From assembly GCA_046160825.1 (NCBI GenBank), contig JBJXHC010000047.1:1-24596 (forward strand): a DNA stretch of 24,596 nt. Reading direction: 5' to 3'. A model generated the notes under the pieces. That model had not been told where the DNA came from. It searched no databases and was given only the letters and a program-made list of their open reading frames with translations. This document shows, piece after piece, positions 8,297-15,300 of the stretch; the stretch's first letter is position 1, and every line of letters starts with the position of its first letter. The stretch comes from JBJXHC01 sp046160825. GTDB lineage: Bacteria > Bacteroidota > Ignavibacteria > UBA10030 > UBA6906. The translations under genes and the position numbers were made by a program.

Positions 8297-9433
8297 ATGA
8301 TGTCAAAATACATTCTGTTGGTTGTCCTCGTTGGCCTGACTTCTAGCGCGTTATCACAAGATGACGCGCCGGAAGTCTATGCTCCGCCTCGCGACTACGG
8401 CACCGATTGGCGGCCTTCGGTACTGCTTGGTTTCACCACCGAAGACGGGTTGCTTCTTGGTGGCGGGCCGATCCTCTACAAGTTTGGTTTTCGCCAGATG
8501 CCGTATGTGCTTCGTATGCAACTCACAGGGGGCATCGGGTTGAAGAACGGAGCCTTCGTTGTGAACTACACTGCCTTGTATCCGGCAATCGGCAACAACC
8601 TGGTGTTTGAAATCATCGCGCATATTACGGAGTTGGAAGTGAGAAATTTCTACGGCTTCGGCAATGCCAGTTTCCGGAATAAAGACCTCGACAGAATCAG
8701 ATTCTATCAGTTAAGCTCGCGCGAGTATCTCTTCAACACTGAGTTGTCATACAAGATCAGCGATCAGGCGAAATTTGGCGTCGGTGCTTTGTTTAAACAT
8801 TTTGAAGTCCGCCAGAAAACCGGTCGCTACGTCACTCCCGACAGTTCCGGCAGTCTTGGCGACGATAGATCGTACGTTGGGATGACGCTTGGCTTCAATA
8901 TTGATACACGGAACAGCACGGTTGCTGCAAGACGTGGAGTGTATCTCAGGCTGCAAGGAGGAGCTTTCCCGGATATTTTCGACGAGGCATCGCCGTATTA
9001 CAAACTCTCCGGTGATGCGCGCTTCTTTGTGACCGCACCACTGCCGTTCAGGCCGACTCTCGCCGTACGCATCGGGGCAGAGAAGGTGATTGGTGAGTTT
9101 CCGTTTTACGAGGCTGCGTTTCTCGGCGGATTCGGTTCGCTGCGCGGATTCAACGCGCGACGCTTCGCCGGTGAGGCCTCTGCATTTGCCAATATTGACC
9201 TCCGTCTCTCGCTCTTCCGCATGAAACTCTTTGTACCAACAACGGTCGGCGTGTTCGGACTTGTCGATGCCGGACGGGTCTGGATGAATGATCTATCGCC
9301 GGAGAGCTGGCACGTTGGCGTTGGCGGCGGCATATCGCTTGCGCCGCTCACCGCGGAAACCACAGTCTCTGTTGCGTTTGCCAATTCCAAAGACGGTGTG
9401 TTCATTGTCGGTGGACTGGGCTACGGATTCTGA
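8297..9433 (+). CDS. BamA/TamA-like outer-membrane beta-barrel protein
   Basis: A signal peptide cut after ALS is followed by a short linker (APPRDYGTDWRPS) and alternating amphipathic strands to the very end, where the chain stops in YGF, the C-terminal Phe used for barrel insertion. GSLRGF near residue 280 matches the conserved RGF-type loop motif of the Omp85/D15 surface-antigen fold. No POTRA domains are present, and at 378 residues it is barrel only. The opening DYGTDW...TTEDGLLLGGGPILYKFGFR resembles the segment that, as I recall, links the GDWDRH domain to the barrel in fused Bacteroidota proteins, so it is likely the missing partner of the genes at 281 and 1922. Tandem ATG codons at 8297 and 8300 make the exact start uncertain by one residue. 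Confidence 0.78.
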   Translation: MMSKYILLVVLVGLTSSALSQDDAPEVYAPPRDYGTDWRPSVLLGFTTEDGLLLGGGPILYKFGFRQMPYVLRMQLTGGIGLKNGAFVVNYTALYPAIGNNLVFEIIAHITELEVRNFYGFGNASFRNKDLDRIRFYQLSSREYLFNTELSYKISDQAKFGVGALFKHFEVRQKTGRYVTPDSSGSLGDDRSYVGMTLGFNIDTRNSTVAARRGVYLRLQGGAFPDIFDEASPYYKLSGDARFFVTAPLPFRPTLAVRIGAEKVIGEFPFYEAAFLGGFGSLRGFNARRFAGEASAFANIDLRLSLFRMKLFVPTTVGVFGLVDAGRVWMNDLSPESWHVGVGGGISLAPLTAETTVSVAFANSKDGVFIVGGLGYGF

Positions 9434-9444
9434 CCAGGAGATAA

Positions 9445-9894
9445 ATGGTTACTGATACAATATCAAACGCCGGGAAGTACGAGGCGCTTCATCCGTTGTT
9501 CTCGCAGGCTTTTCAATTTCTGAAGAGCCAGACTGCTGACACCGTGACGCCGGGAACCCACGAGTTGGATGGAAGAAACCTGTTCGTCATTATCAGCCGC
9601 ACAGATGGTCAACTTCCCGGGCCGTCCAGGTTGGAAGCGCACCGGGAGTACATCGACATTCAGGTGGCAATGCGCGGCAGTTTTGATATCGGCTGGAAGA
9701 AATTATCCTCCTGCAAACAACTCGCAGAGGCTTATGCTGACGAAAAGGATATCATGTTCTTCGACGACGAACCGGAGATGCTGCTGACAATTGACGAGGG
9801 AATGTTCGGGATATTCTTTCCGGAAGATGCGCACGCGCCACAAACGTCGGATCATCCATTGGTCAAAGCCGTATTCAAAGTCCGGGTTCGTTAG
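9445..9894 (+). CDS. YhcH/YjgK/YiaL (NanQ-like) family protein
   Basis: The length of 149 residues is normal for the DUF386 family, and the core motifs are visible: GTHELDGRNLFVII, LEAHREYIDIQ (64-73, with Glu64 and His66) and FPEDAHAP (126-132, with His130), ending KAVFKVRV. The family folds as a cupin-like barrel with a metal site. The E. coli member NanQ (YhcH) speeds anomer interconversion of sialic acid, and others act on sugars. No sialic acid or other sugar pathway genes are nearby, so the substrate here is open. ATG with an upstream AGGAGA ribosome site. It is 11 bases after the barrel gene and probably transcribed with it. Confidence 0.88.
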   Translation: MVTDTISNAGKYEALHPLFSQAFQFLKSQTADTVTPGTHELDGRNLFVIISRTDGQLPGPSRLEAHREYIDIQVAMRGSFDIGWKKLSSCKQLAEAYADEKDIMFFDDEPEMLLTIDEGMFGIFFPEDAHAPQTSDHPLVKAVFKVRVR

Positions 9895-9936
9895 TCAAGA
9901 ACAATTCATCCACATCATTCACCAGACCTTTAGGCT

Positions 9937-10653
9937 ATGGTACAAAGACCCGCTCTCGACGAAACGTTCCTTCCACCCTTTGACGGGTTTCCTAAAAAGG
10001 GAATGGACTTTCTCAAGAAACTCAAGAAGAACAACACGCGTCCCTGGTTTCATGCACACAAGGACGAATACGAAGAGTACGTGAAGTTTCCGATGCAATG
10101 TTTGATCGCGTCGCTGGCCGAGCGGATGGCTGACGTAGCGCCGGAGTTCGAGTTCAAACCGAAGCGCGCAATCTTCAGGATTCACCGCGACGTCCGGTTC
10201 AGCAAGGATAAAGCGCCGTACAAAACAAACATTGCTGCGAGTTTTGGCATGCGCTCGAAATCCAAAAGCCCGGTCGAGACGCCTGGTTTTTATATCGGTA
10301 TTGAGCCGGGGTCGATCTTTATCGGCGGCGGGTTGTACATGCCGGCCGGTGATCAAATCAAAGCAATCAGAAAATCCATTGTGGATCATCCCGATGAATT
10401 TCTCGCAGTGGTCAACGAGAAGAAATTCAAGAAGGGCCTCGGCGGAATTATCGGCGAGAAGTTACAGAAGGCGCCACTCGGCTATCCCAAAGACCATCCG
10501 ATGATTGAACACCTGCGCCACAAGCAGTTCTTTGCCGGGAAAGAGTTCAAAGATGAAAGCATTTGTCTGAAGCCGAACTTCCTGAGGACAGTCGTGCAAG
10601 TGTACGCTGACACACTCCCCCTGATCCGCTGGCTCAACAGTGCGTTGAAATAA
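9937..10653 (+). CDS. DUF2461 domain-containing protein
   Basis: A typical member of the uncharacterised DUF2461 (TIGR02453) family by length (238 residues) and motifs: GFPKKGMDFLKKLKKNN near the start, RPWFHAHKDEYEEYVKFP at 35-52, and the strongly conserved RIHRDVRFSKDKAPYKTN block in the middle. It has no signal peptide and no membrane segment, so it is cytoplasmic. The biochemical function of the family is unknown to me. It lies 42 bases after the YhcH-like gene and 12 before the transporter gene, within a closely spaced plus-strand run. Confidence 0.88.
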   Translation: MVQRPALDETFLPPFDGFPKKGMDFLKKLKKNNTRPWFHAHKDEYEEYVKFPMQCLIASLAERMADVAPEFEFKPKRAIFRIHRDVRFSKDKAPYKTNIAASFGMRSKSKSPVETPGFYIGIEPGSIFIGGGLYMPAGDQIKAIRKSIVDHPDEFLAVVNEKKFKKGLGGIIGEKLQKAPLGYPKDHPMIEHLRHKQFFAGKEFKDESICLKPNFLRTVVQVYADTLPLIRWLNSALK

Positions 10654-10665
10654 TACACTAGCGGG

Positions 10666-11439
10666 ATGGACTATCTCGTCATTAGTATCGTTGCCCTTGC
10701 CGCATCCGCACTGACGCTCTTTTCTGGGTTCGGACTTGGAACAATACTCCTGCCGGCGTTTCTCTTATTCTTTCCAGCAGACCTTGCAGTTGCAATGACG
10801 GCTATTGTTCATTTCTCAAACAACCTGTTCAAGCTTGTCCTCCTCGGGCGGCACGCACACAGAGGCATTGTTCTCCGGTTTGGTATACCGGCGATTGTTG
10901 CGTCATTCATCGGTGCATGGGTGTTGCTTCTCGCATCGGATGTACAACCGTTGCTCACGTACCAGATAGGTCAGCGACTGTTTGCCGTGACTTTTGTGAA
11001 GGTGGTGATGGGGTTGTTGATAGCGGCATTTGCTGTTCTTGAAATGTTGCCTGCGTTTACAAAGATCGAGTTCGATAGGAAGCATGTGATAACTGGTGGC
11101 TTGCTGAGTGGTTTCTTCGGCGGACTCTCCGGCCATCAGGGCGCTTTGCGAAGTGCGTTTCTTGTGCGTGCAGGACTTTCCAAGGAAGCTTTCATAGCCA
11201 CCGGTGTCGTAATCGCCTGTCTCGTGGACATCACGCGATTATCGGTGTATGTCGGACATTTTTCCGTCTCGGGAATTGGTAAGAATATCCCGTTGGTACT
11301 TGTTGCAACCGGTGCGGCGTTCGTGGGAGTGTTTCTCGGGAACAAGCTTTTGAATAAACTCACCATGACGCGTGTGCAACAGGTTGTCTCAGTGTTACTG
11401 TTGATGATTGCACTCGGCCTTATCACCGGACTCATATGA
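10666..11439 (+). CDS. TauE/SafE (TSUP) family membrane transporter
   Basis: Nearly the whole 257-residue chain is hydrophobic, with about eight predicted membrane spans. It has the two-halves look of the TSUP family: the first half opens with a GFGLGTILLPAFLLFFP segment and the second with GGLLSGFFGGLSGHQGALRSAFLV. TSUP proteins move small anions such as sulfite, sulfoacetate or other organosulfur compounds across the inner membrane; the substrate cannot be told here, and no sulfur metabolism gene is nearby. ATG start 12 bases after the DUF2461 gene, so probably in the same transcript. Confidence 0.87.
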   Translation: MDYLVISIVALAASALTLFSGFGLGTILLPAFLLFFPADLAVAMTAIVHFSNNLFKLVLLGRHAHRGIVLRFGIPAIVASFIGAWVLLLASDVQPLLTYQIGQRLFAVTFVKVVMGLLIAAFAVLEMLPAFTKIEFDRKHVITGGLLSGFFGGLSGHQGALRSAFLVRAGLSKEAFIATGVVIACLVDITRLSVYVGHFSVSGIGKNIPLVLVATGAAFVGVFLGNKLLNKLTMTRVQQVVSVLLLMIALGLITGLI

Positions 11440-11456
11440 ATTGAGAGGAGGAACCC

Positions 11457-11936
11457 ATGTTCACACTTGCTTCGAGCTCATATAAAGACAAGAGCGACAT
11501 CTCTGTGAAGTACGCTCACCGGACCGTCGTCGGAGGAAAGAACGTCTCGCCGGAAATGCAGTGGACCGACCCGCCGGTACTCACCAAGTCATTTGCTCTT
11601 TCCATCATTGATCCACATCCGGTTGCCAAAAACTGGGTACACTGGTTTGTGATCAATATTTCCTTTCGCGGGAGGAGTATTGTCGAAGGCGCTTCACGTA
11701 CGAACAGTCTTCCGGGCGGAGCAAAGGAGCTGATGAGTTCATACGGCGAGCTTGGTTACGGTGGACCCGCGCCACCGAAGGGTTCGGGTTCTCATCCCTA
11801 CATAGCAACCATCTATGCGTTGAATATCGAATCCCTCGACCTCGGGGTTAATACAAGTCTGCGGCAATTTGAGAAGGCGATTGAAGGGAAGGTGATTGCC
11901 GAAGCTTCAATGGTCGGGTTCTTTGAGAGAAAGTGA
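11457..11936 (+). CDS. YbhB/YbcL family PEBP-like protein
   Basis: This 159-residue protein carries the phosphatidylethanolamine-binding-protein signatures: GKNVSPEMQW, the first anion-pocket motif with Asp52-Pro53 (IDPHP), HWFVINI around His62, and the second motif YGGPAPPKG at 101-109 followed by His113. Eukaryotic relatives bind phospholipids or kinases (Raf kinase inhibitor protein); bacterial YbhB/YbcL proteins have no settled physiological role. There is no signal peptide. A strong GAGGAGG ribosome site lies just before the ATG. Last gene of the plus-strand run, facing the minus-strand PHP gene. Confidence 0.92.
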   Translation: MFTLASSSYKDKSDISVKYAHRTVVGGKNVSPEMQWTDPPVLTKSFALSIIDPHPVAKNWVHWFVINISFRGRSIVEGASRTNSLPGGAKELMSSYGELGYGGPAPPKGSGSHPYIATIYALNIESLDLGVNTSLRQFEKAIEGKVIAEASMVGFFERK

Positions 11937-11947
11937 CCTTCGAGAAC

Positions 11948-11985
11948 AAAAAGATCCTCACCCGACAATACGCGGCATGAGGATC
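11948..11985 (-). terminator. Intrinsic terminator of the PHP gene
   Basis: On the minus strand, GATCCTCA pairs with TGAGGATC (forward 11978-11985 and 11953-11960) across a 17-base loop, and the stem is followed at once by TTTTTG. This is a good rho-independent terminator for transcripts arriving from the PHP gene at 12023. On the plus strand the stem lacks a T-run. Confidence 0.65.
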
Positions 11986-12022
11986 GAGATGCCCGGCCTG
12001 AACGGAAAAAAAGGCCGAGAGG

Positions 12023-12874
12023 TTACGCTGCTACGGGTTTTTGTATCAACTCCGTCAACACATCTTCACTGACGAATGGCTTGTAATTGACAACCGGATC
12101 GTAATTCACGCCGCGACATGCAGAACCGCCGGTGGCAATCAGATTCAACTTGCGTGCAATATCGTCGTACCTCCGGGCCTCTTCCCCTGTATGGCAGGCA
12201 TGGAAAACCTCCAACCCTCGCAAACCCGCATCTTTCATCTTCATGATGTCCGGTTCGGTGATGCCTGCCCGGTGGTTGTATAGCGCCGGATGCGCCAGTA
12301 CTGCGATTCCGCCCGCGTCAAGGATCAAATCAATTGCATCGAGTACGGAGAGAGAACTGGTAGGGTAGTAGCAGTCACCATCAACACCGATGTACTTTTC
12401 CGTGAATGCCTCCCGCGGTGTGCCGATGTAACCTTTCTCCACCATTGCCCGTGCGATGTGAACCCTGCCCACGTATGATGAGTGAGCGGCATGGTGAAGG
12501 ATGTCGGCGTATTCGAGCCGGATGTTTTCCTTTTTCAGTTTGTAGATCATGATCTGCACGTGTGCCTCGCGTGAGGCAAGCATGTGTGAAAGCCGTTCCC
12601 GCATTCTTCGATGGTGTGGATCGATGTAGTATCCAAGAATGTGGATTTCACTCCCTTCCCAGCCCGCGCTGATCTCCACACCAGGAATAAACTCCACGCC
12701 GAATTGTGCCGACAATGTGCGACCCTGCTCAACATCCGGCAGCACATCGAGGTCAGCGACAGCGATGGCGCGAAGGCCGCTCCCTTGTGCGTAGGCGAAC
12801 TGGTTGCTCAACGTAAGCTGGCCTTCGGACGCCAGCGTGTGGACATGAAGATCGACTCTCCGGTTGTGTATCAC
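12023..12874 (-). CDS. PHP-domain protein with an incomplete metal site
   Basis: Resembles PHP-domain phosphoesterases of the RNase AM/YciV type in length (283 residues) and motif order: DLHVHT (His10, His12), GVEIS (Glu67), IHILGY (His78), GRVHIARAM at 136-144, LAHP (His195) and LEVFH at 221-225. Three usual motifs are changed: TDHD is ADLD (Leu42 in place of His), the early acidic ligand is Glu17 rather than Asp, and the C-terminal GGSDFHG is GGSACRG (Ala252 and Arg254 in place of the Asp and His ligands). Family members hydrolyse nucleotides or phosphate esters using two or three metals; this one may bind fewer or act differently. The start is GTG 12874, as no upstream in-frame alternative is seen. 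It has its own terminator and a 168-base gap upstream, so it is probably monocistronic. Confidence 0.82.
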   Translation of the reverse strand: MIHNRRVDLHVHTLASEGQLTLSNQFAYAQGSGLRAIAVADLDVLPDVEQGRTLSAQFGVEFIPGVEISAGWEGSEIHILGYYIDPHHRRMRERLSHMLASREAHVQIMIYKLKKENIRLEYADILHHAAHSSYVGRVHIARAMVEKGYIGTPREAFTEKYIGVDGDCYYPTSSLSVLDAIDLILDAGGIAVLAHPALYNHRAGITEPDIMKMKDAGLRGLEVFHACHTGEEARRYDDIARKLNLIATGGSACRGVNYDPVVNYKPFVSEDVLTELIQKPVAA

Positions 12875-12917
12875 TCGTATTCCATGCTGTGGATGAGACG
12901 GTTACAATGCACGCCCC

Positions 12918-12923
12918 AATATA
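12918..12923 (-). promoter_or_regulatory. Possible -10 box for the PHP gene
   Basis: The minus strand reads TGTATATTGGGG here, the same TATATT core seen in front of lepA, the DUF2723 gene and the FG-GAP gene. No TTG-type -35 is found 16-18 bases upstream, so this is a weak call. It would start transcription about 35 bases before the GTG start codon. Confidence 0.3.
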
Positions 12924-13006
12924 CAGAACGAGTGTTACCCGAAGGTTACTGGGGGTTTATCAAATTGTTAAGTCGGAGTTAAGGAAGGAGTTGAATATGG
13001 TGTGAT

Positions 13007-13034
13007 AAAAAACTGGATTCTTGCAGAATTGCAG
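13007..13034 (-). terminator. Weak terminator candidate after the flavoprotein gene
   Basis: On the minus strand a short stem ATTCT/AGAAT with a 3-base loop, extended by CTG/CAG across mismatches, is followed by TTTTTT (forward A-run 13007-13012). The stem is AT-rich and short, so efficiency is doubtful, but it lies just after the stop of the flavoprotein gene. Confidence 0.35.
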
Positions 13035-13042
13035 CGCAGGTT

Positions 13043-14161
13043 TTACATCTCCTTCATCAACCCCAGCACCATCCTTGCAATCGCCGGCGATGAGGTGAGT
13101 CCCGGCGATTCGATGCCTACCAGGTTGATGAATCCATCCAGTCCTTTATCTGCTTCGTTGCGGATGACATAATCTTTCACCGGCTGACCTTTGGCTTGCA
13201 GCTTTGCGCGTATACCGCTCATGTCGGGTGTGAGGTCTTCATCCGTCACCTCGGGCATGATGCGGCGGACAGACTCTGCGAATGCGTGGCGCTTCTCATC
13301 GGCAACACGGTAATCAAGGCTGCGCTGGGGAAGATACTCAACGTCGGGACCGAATTTCACTCTGCCTGAGAGATCAATCAACGCATGTACACCGAGCGAT
13401 TCCTTGGGGGGAATGGGATAGACGAGGCGCGATATCTTTTTGCCCTTTGCTCCGGAGAGAGCGAAGTAACTTCCCTTGCACCAGTGAATTCTATATCCCG
13501 CAGCATCAACATCAATTCCCGCCAGTGAGGAAATTGTATCGCTCTCAAGTCCTGCTGCGTTCACCACTCGCTCCGACGTGAAGCTTGATGTAGCGTTTCC
13601 TTCCTTGATTGTCACAGTGAATTCACCACTTGTCCTTTCCAATCCCACAACCTCACAGTGCGTTTGCACCTCAGCCCCGTTTTCCTTTGCAGTGTGGTAG
13701 TAATAGTCCAGCAATCCGTGAGCGCTGATGATACCGGTAGTAGGGGAGAGAATCCCGCCGAAGGTGGCAATGTGCGGCTCCATCGCATGTACCTGGTCGG
13801 CAGTGAGCATTTGCAACTCAACGCCGTTGCTCTTGCCATGTTCAAACAGCTTCTCCAACGCGCCCACTTCATCAGCTTGTGTTGCGGTGATAATCTTGGT
13901 GATCCGGCTGTGGGGAATGTCATGCTTGGCGCATAACGCGTACAACAGATCCCGGCCTTCCACACACAACTGTGCCTTCAGTGAGTTGTGGGGATAATAT
14001 ATTCCCGCGTGAATCACTTCACTGTTGCGGCTCGAGGTTTCCGTGCCGTACTTGGGGTAGCGTTCGAGTATGAAGACCGGCGAGTAGTGCCTGGACAACT
14101 CAGCTCCAACAGCAAGTCCGACAACACCTGCCCCAATGACTGTTACTGAAACGTCTGCCAT
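13043..14161 (-). CDS. FAD-dependent oxidoreductase, L-2-hydroxyglutarate oxidase-like
   Basis: A 372-residue DAO-family flavoprotein with an N-terminal dinucleotide-binding fold (VIGAGVVGLAVG, glycines at 10-15) and ERYPK at the second strand. The family-specific block SSRNSEVIHAGIYYP at 43-57, VHALIDLSGRVKFGPD in the middle, GIRAKL and the C-terminal NLVGIESPGLTSSPAIA match the L-2-hydroxyglutarate dehydrogenase/oxidase (LhgO) group. Those enzymes oxidise L-2-hydroxyglutarate, a side product of malate dehydrogenase, to 2-oxoglutarate and pass electrons to the quinone pool or oxygen. Related 2-hydroxy acid or amino acid oxidases remain possible. No transmembrane segment. It begins 2 bases after the stop of the HAD phosphatase gene, so the two are co-transcribed. 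Confidence 0.83.
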   Translation of the reverse strand: MADVSVTVIGAGVVGLAVGAELSRHYSPVFILERYPKYGTETSSRNSEVIHAGIYYPHNSLKAQLCVEGRDLLYALCAKHDIPHSRITKIITATQADEVGALEKLFEHGKSNGVELQMLTADQVHAMEPHIATFGGILSPTTGIISAHGLLDYYYHTAKENGAEVQTHCEVVGLERTSGEFTVTIKEGNATSSFTSERVVNAAGLESDTISSLAGIDVDAAGYRIHWCKGSYFALSGAKGKKISRLVYPIPPKESLGVHALIDLSGRVKFGPDVEYLPQRSLDYRVADEKRHAFAESVRRIMPEVTDEDLTPDMSGIRAKLQAKGQPVKDYVIRNEADKGLDGFINLVGIESPGLTSSPAIARMVLGLMKEM

Positions 14162-14163
14162 GT

Positions 14164-15072
14164 TTATTCGTTTGTTACGAGTGTTGGTTGTTCAACCACA
14201 ATCCATGATTTGTCTTTCTTCACGCCAGCAGTGGAGAAGAACTCCGCGCTGGTTCTGGTCCGCGAGTTGATCAGCACTTTCATCCCTGAGGCATAACGGA
14301 ATAGCGGGAGATCGATTGGCGAATCGCTGAACACCATCAGCGGCACCTGATTCGTCCGCGCCTTCATCGCCTCAATTTTCCCATCAAGAATGGGAATCGG
14401 CTTCCGGATCTCGGACGTGAGGATATCTCCATCAATTTTCAATTCGATGCCGAGGATTCGTTCTCGCGGAATCCCTGCCCGCTCGAACACGGTCTCCACT
14501 GCCCACTGGTTGCTCCCCGATATTGCCCACAGATCGAAGCCCCGATTCTTCAAGTGTTCGATTGCGTCAAGAGTATCCTGTATGTAGCGGATGCCTAACG
14601 GGAGCGAAGTTTTTCCAATTTGGCGTTTGCCGGGTGGTGCTTCGAGTTCTGCGCGCAGTGTTGCACGTGCCAGTACCCCAACCTCTCGCAGAGAGAAGCC
14701 GGCCAGTAGTCGAACAATATCAGCACATGCTTTTTCTATGTCCCCGTTGGCAAGCTGATCGAAATACCTGTTGAGGAGAATCTGGCAGAAGGGGTTGAAC
14801 CGTCGATCAATCTTTCTCTTCGGATGCGGAATGGCCGCGAGACTCTCGTAGAGATTATCAATCTCATCCCGTTTCGGATGGTCGAGCCAGAGGTTGGCGG
14901 GAGATGTTCTGAACTGAAACTCTTCGATCTGCCTGAAGAACATCGCTTCCCCGATGTCGCCTTGGATCAATGTGCCGTCGCAATCGAAGACTGCGATGGG
15001 TTTCTGATGTGAACGGTCGGTGGGAGACCCGCTCAAAAATGAATCCAGAGTGGCGAGGAGACTAGATGGCAT
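14164..15072 (-). CDS. HAD-superfamily phosphatase (phosphoserine phosphatase-like, subfamily IB)
   Basis: The four HAD motifs are in order: motif I FDCDGTL with nucleophile Asp30 and Asp32, motif II SGS with Ser185, motif III Lys232 in DGK, and motif IV SDSPID with Asp250 and Asp254 (usually GDSxxD). The stretch between motifs I and II (residues 35-180) is helical and longer than in classic SerB, forming a C1-type cap that sets the substrate. This supports a cytoplasmic small-molecule phosphatase; phosphoserine is only one possibility. First gene of a two-gene unit with the flavoprotein and preceded by a good promoter. The pairing might reflect metabolite repair or 2-hydroxy-acid metabolism, which is a guess from context. 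Confidence 0.82.
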   Translation of the reverse strand: MPSSLLATLDSFLSGSPTDRSHQKPIAVFDCDGTLIQGDIGEAMFFRQIEEFQFRTSPANLWLDHPKRDEIDNLYESLAAIPHPKRKIDRRFNPFCQILLNRYFDQLANGDIEKACADIVRLLAGFSLREVGVLARATLRAELEAPPGKRQIGKTSLPLGIRYIQDTLDAIEHLKNRGFDLWAISGSNQWAVETVFERAGIPRERILGIELKIDGDILTSEIRKPIPILDGKIEAMKARTNQVPLMVFSDSPIDLPLFRYASGMKVLINSRTRTSAEFFSTAGVKKDKSWIVVEQPTLVTNE

Positions 15073-15104
15073 GTAGGCGATGAGCGTTCATTCTGTGGTG
15101 GCTT

Positions 15105-15133
15105 AAGATAGCAATAGGGGAATGGAAGAGCAA
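15105..15133 (-). promoter_or_regulatory. Promoter of the HAD phosphatase-flavoprotein unit
   Basis: On the minus strand TTGCTC (forward 15128-15133), a 17-base spacer and TATCTT (forward 15105-15110), giving a start near 15098 and a leader of about 26 bases. It is divergent from the lepA promoter, with the two -35 boxes about 50 bases apart. Confidence 0.5.
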
Positions 15134-15185
15134 GGATCGACAACTCGGAGCATGCAGAAACCCGTACCTTCATTCACGAGACTGA

Positions 15186-15214
15186 TTGCAACTCACTGCT
15201 CAAAGGTGTATATT
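15186..15214 (+). promoter_or_regulatory. Promoter of the lepA cluster
   Basis: TTGCAA at 15186-15191, a 17-base spacer and TATATT at 15209-15214. The spacer begins CTCACT just after the -35 box, exactly as in the promoter at 19998. It would start transcription near 15222 and leave a leader of about 80 bases that contains a hairpin. Confidence 0.6.
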
Positions 15215-15242
15215 GAGCCACGAATTTCAGAGTATCAGCAAG

Positions 15243-15271
15243 TCCGTCCCGTCTGCCGGTACGGATTTTTT
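15243..15271 (+). terminator. Leader hairpin with T-run before lepA (possible attenuator)
   Basis: TCCGT pairs with ACGGA across a 13-base loop (a shorter-loop alternative pairs CCGT at 15249 with ACGG) and is followed directly by TTTTTT at 15266-15271. It lies between the likely transcription start and the lepA start codon, so it could end part of the transcripts early. The stem is short. Confidence 0.35.
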
Positions 15272-15300
15272 GTGTAAATGGAGTGAGCACTTTCCGCAGT

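Noticed and set aside
11994..12017. Hairpin CGGCCT/AGGCCG as a terminator for the PEBP gene
   Set aside because: The A-run lies in the loop and no T-run follows the stem on either strand, so it does not look like an intrinsic terminator.
15215..15300. Riboswitch in front of lepA
   Set aside because: The leader is only about 80 bases and holds one short hairpin; no known riboswitch core was recognised.
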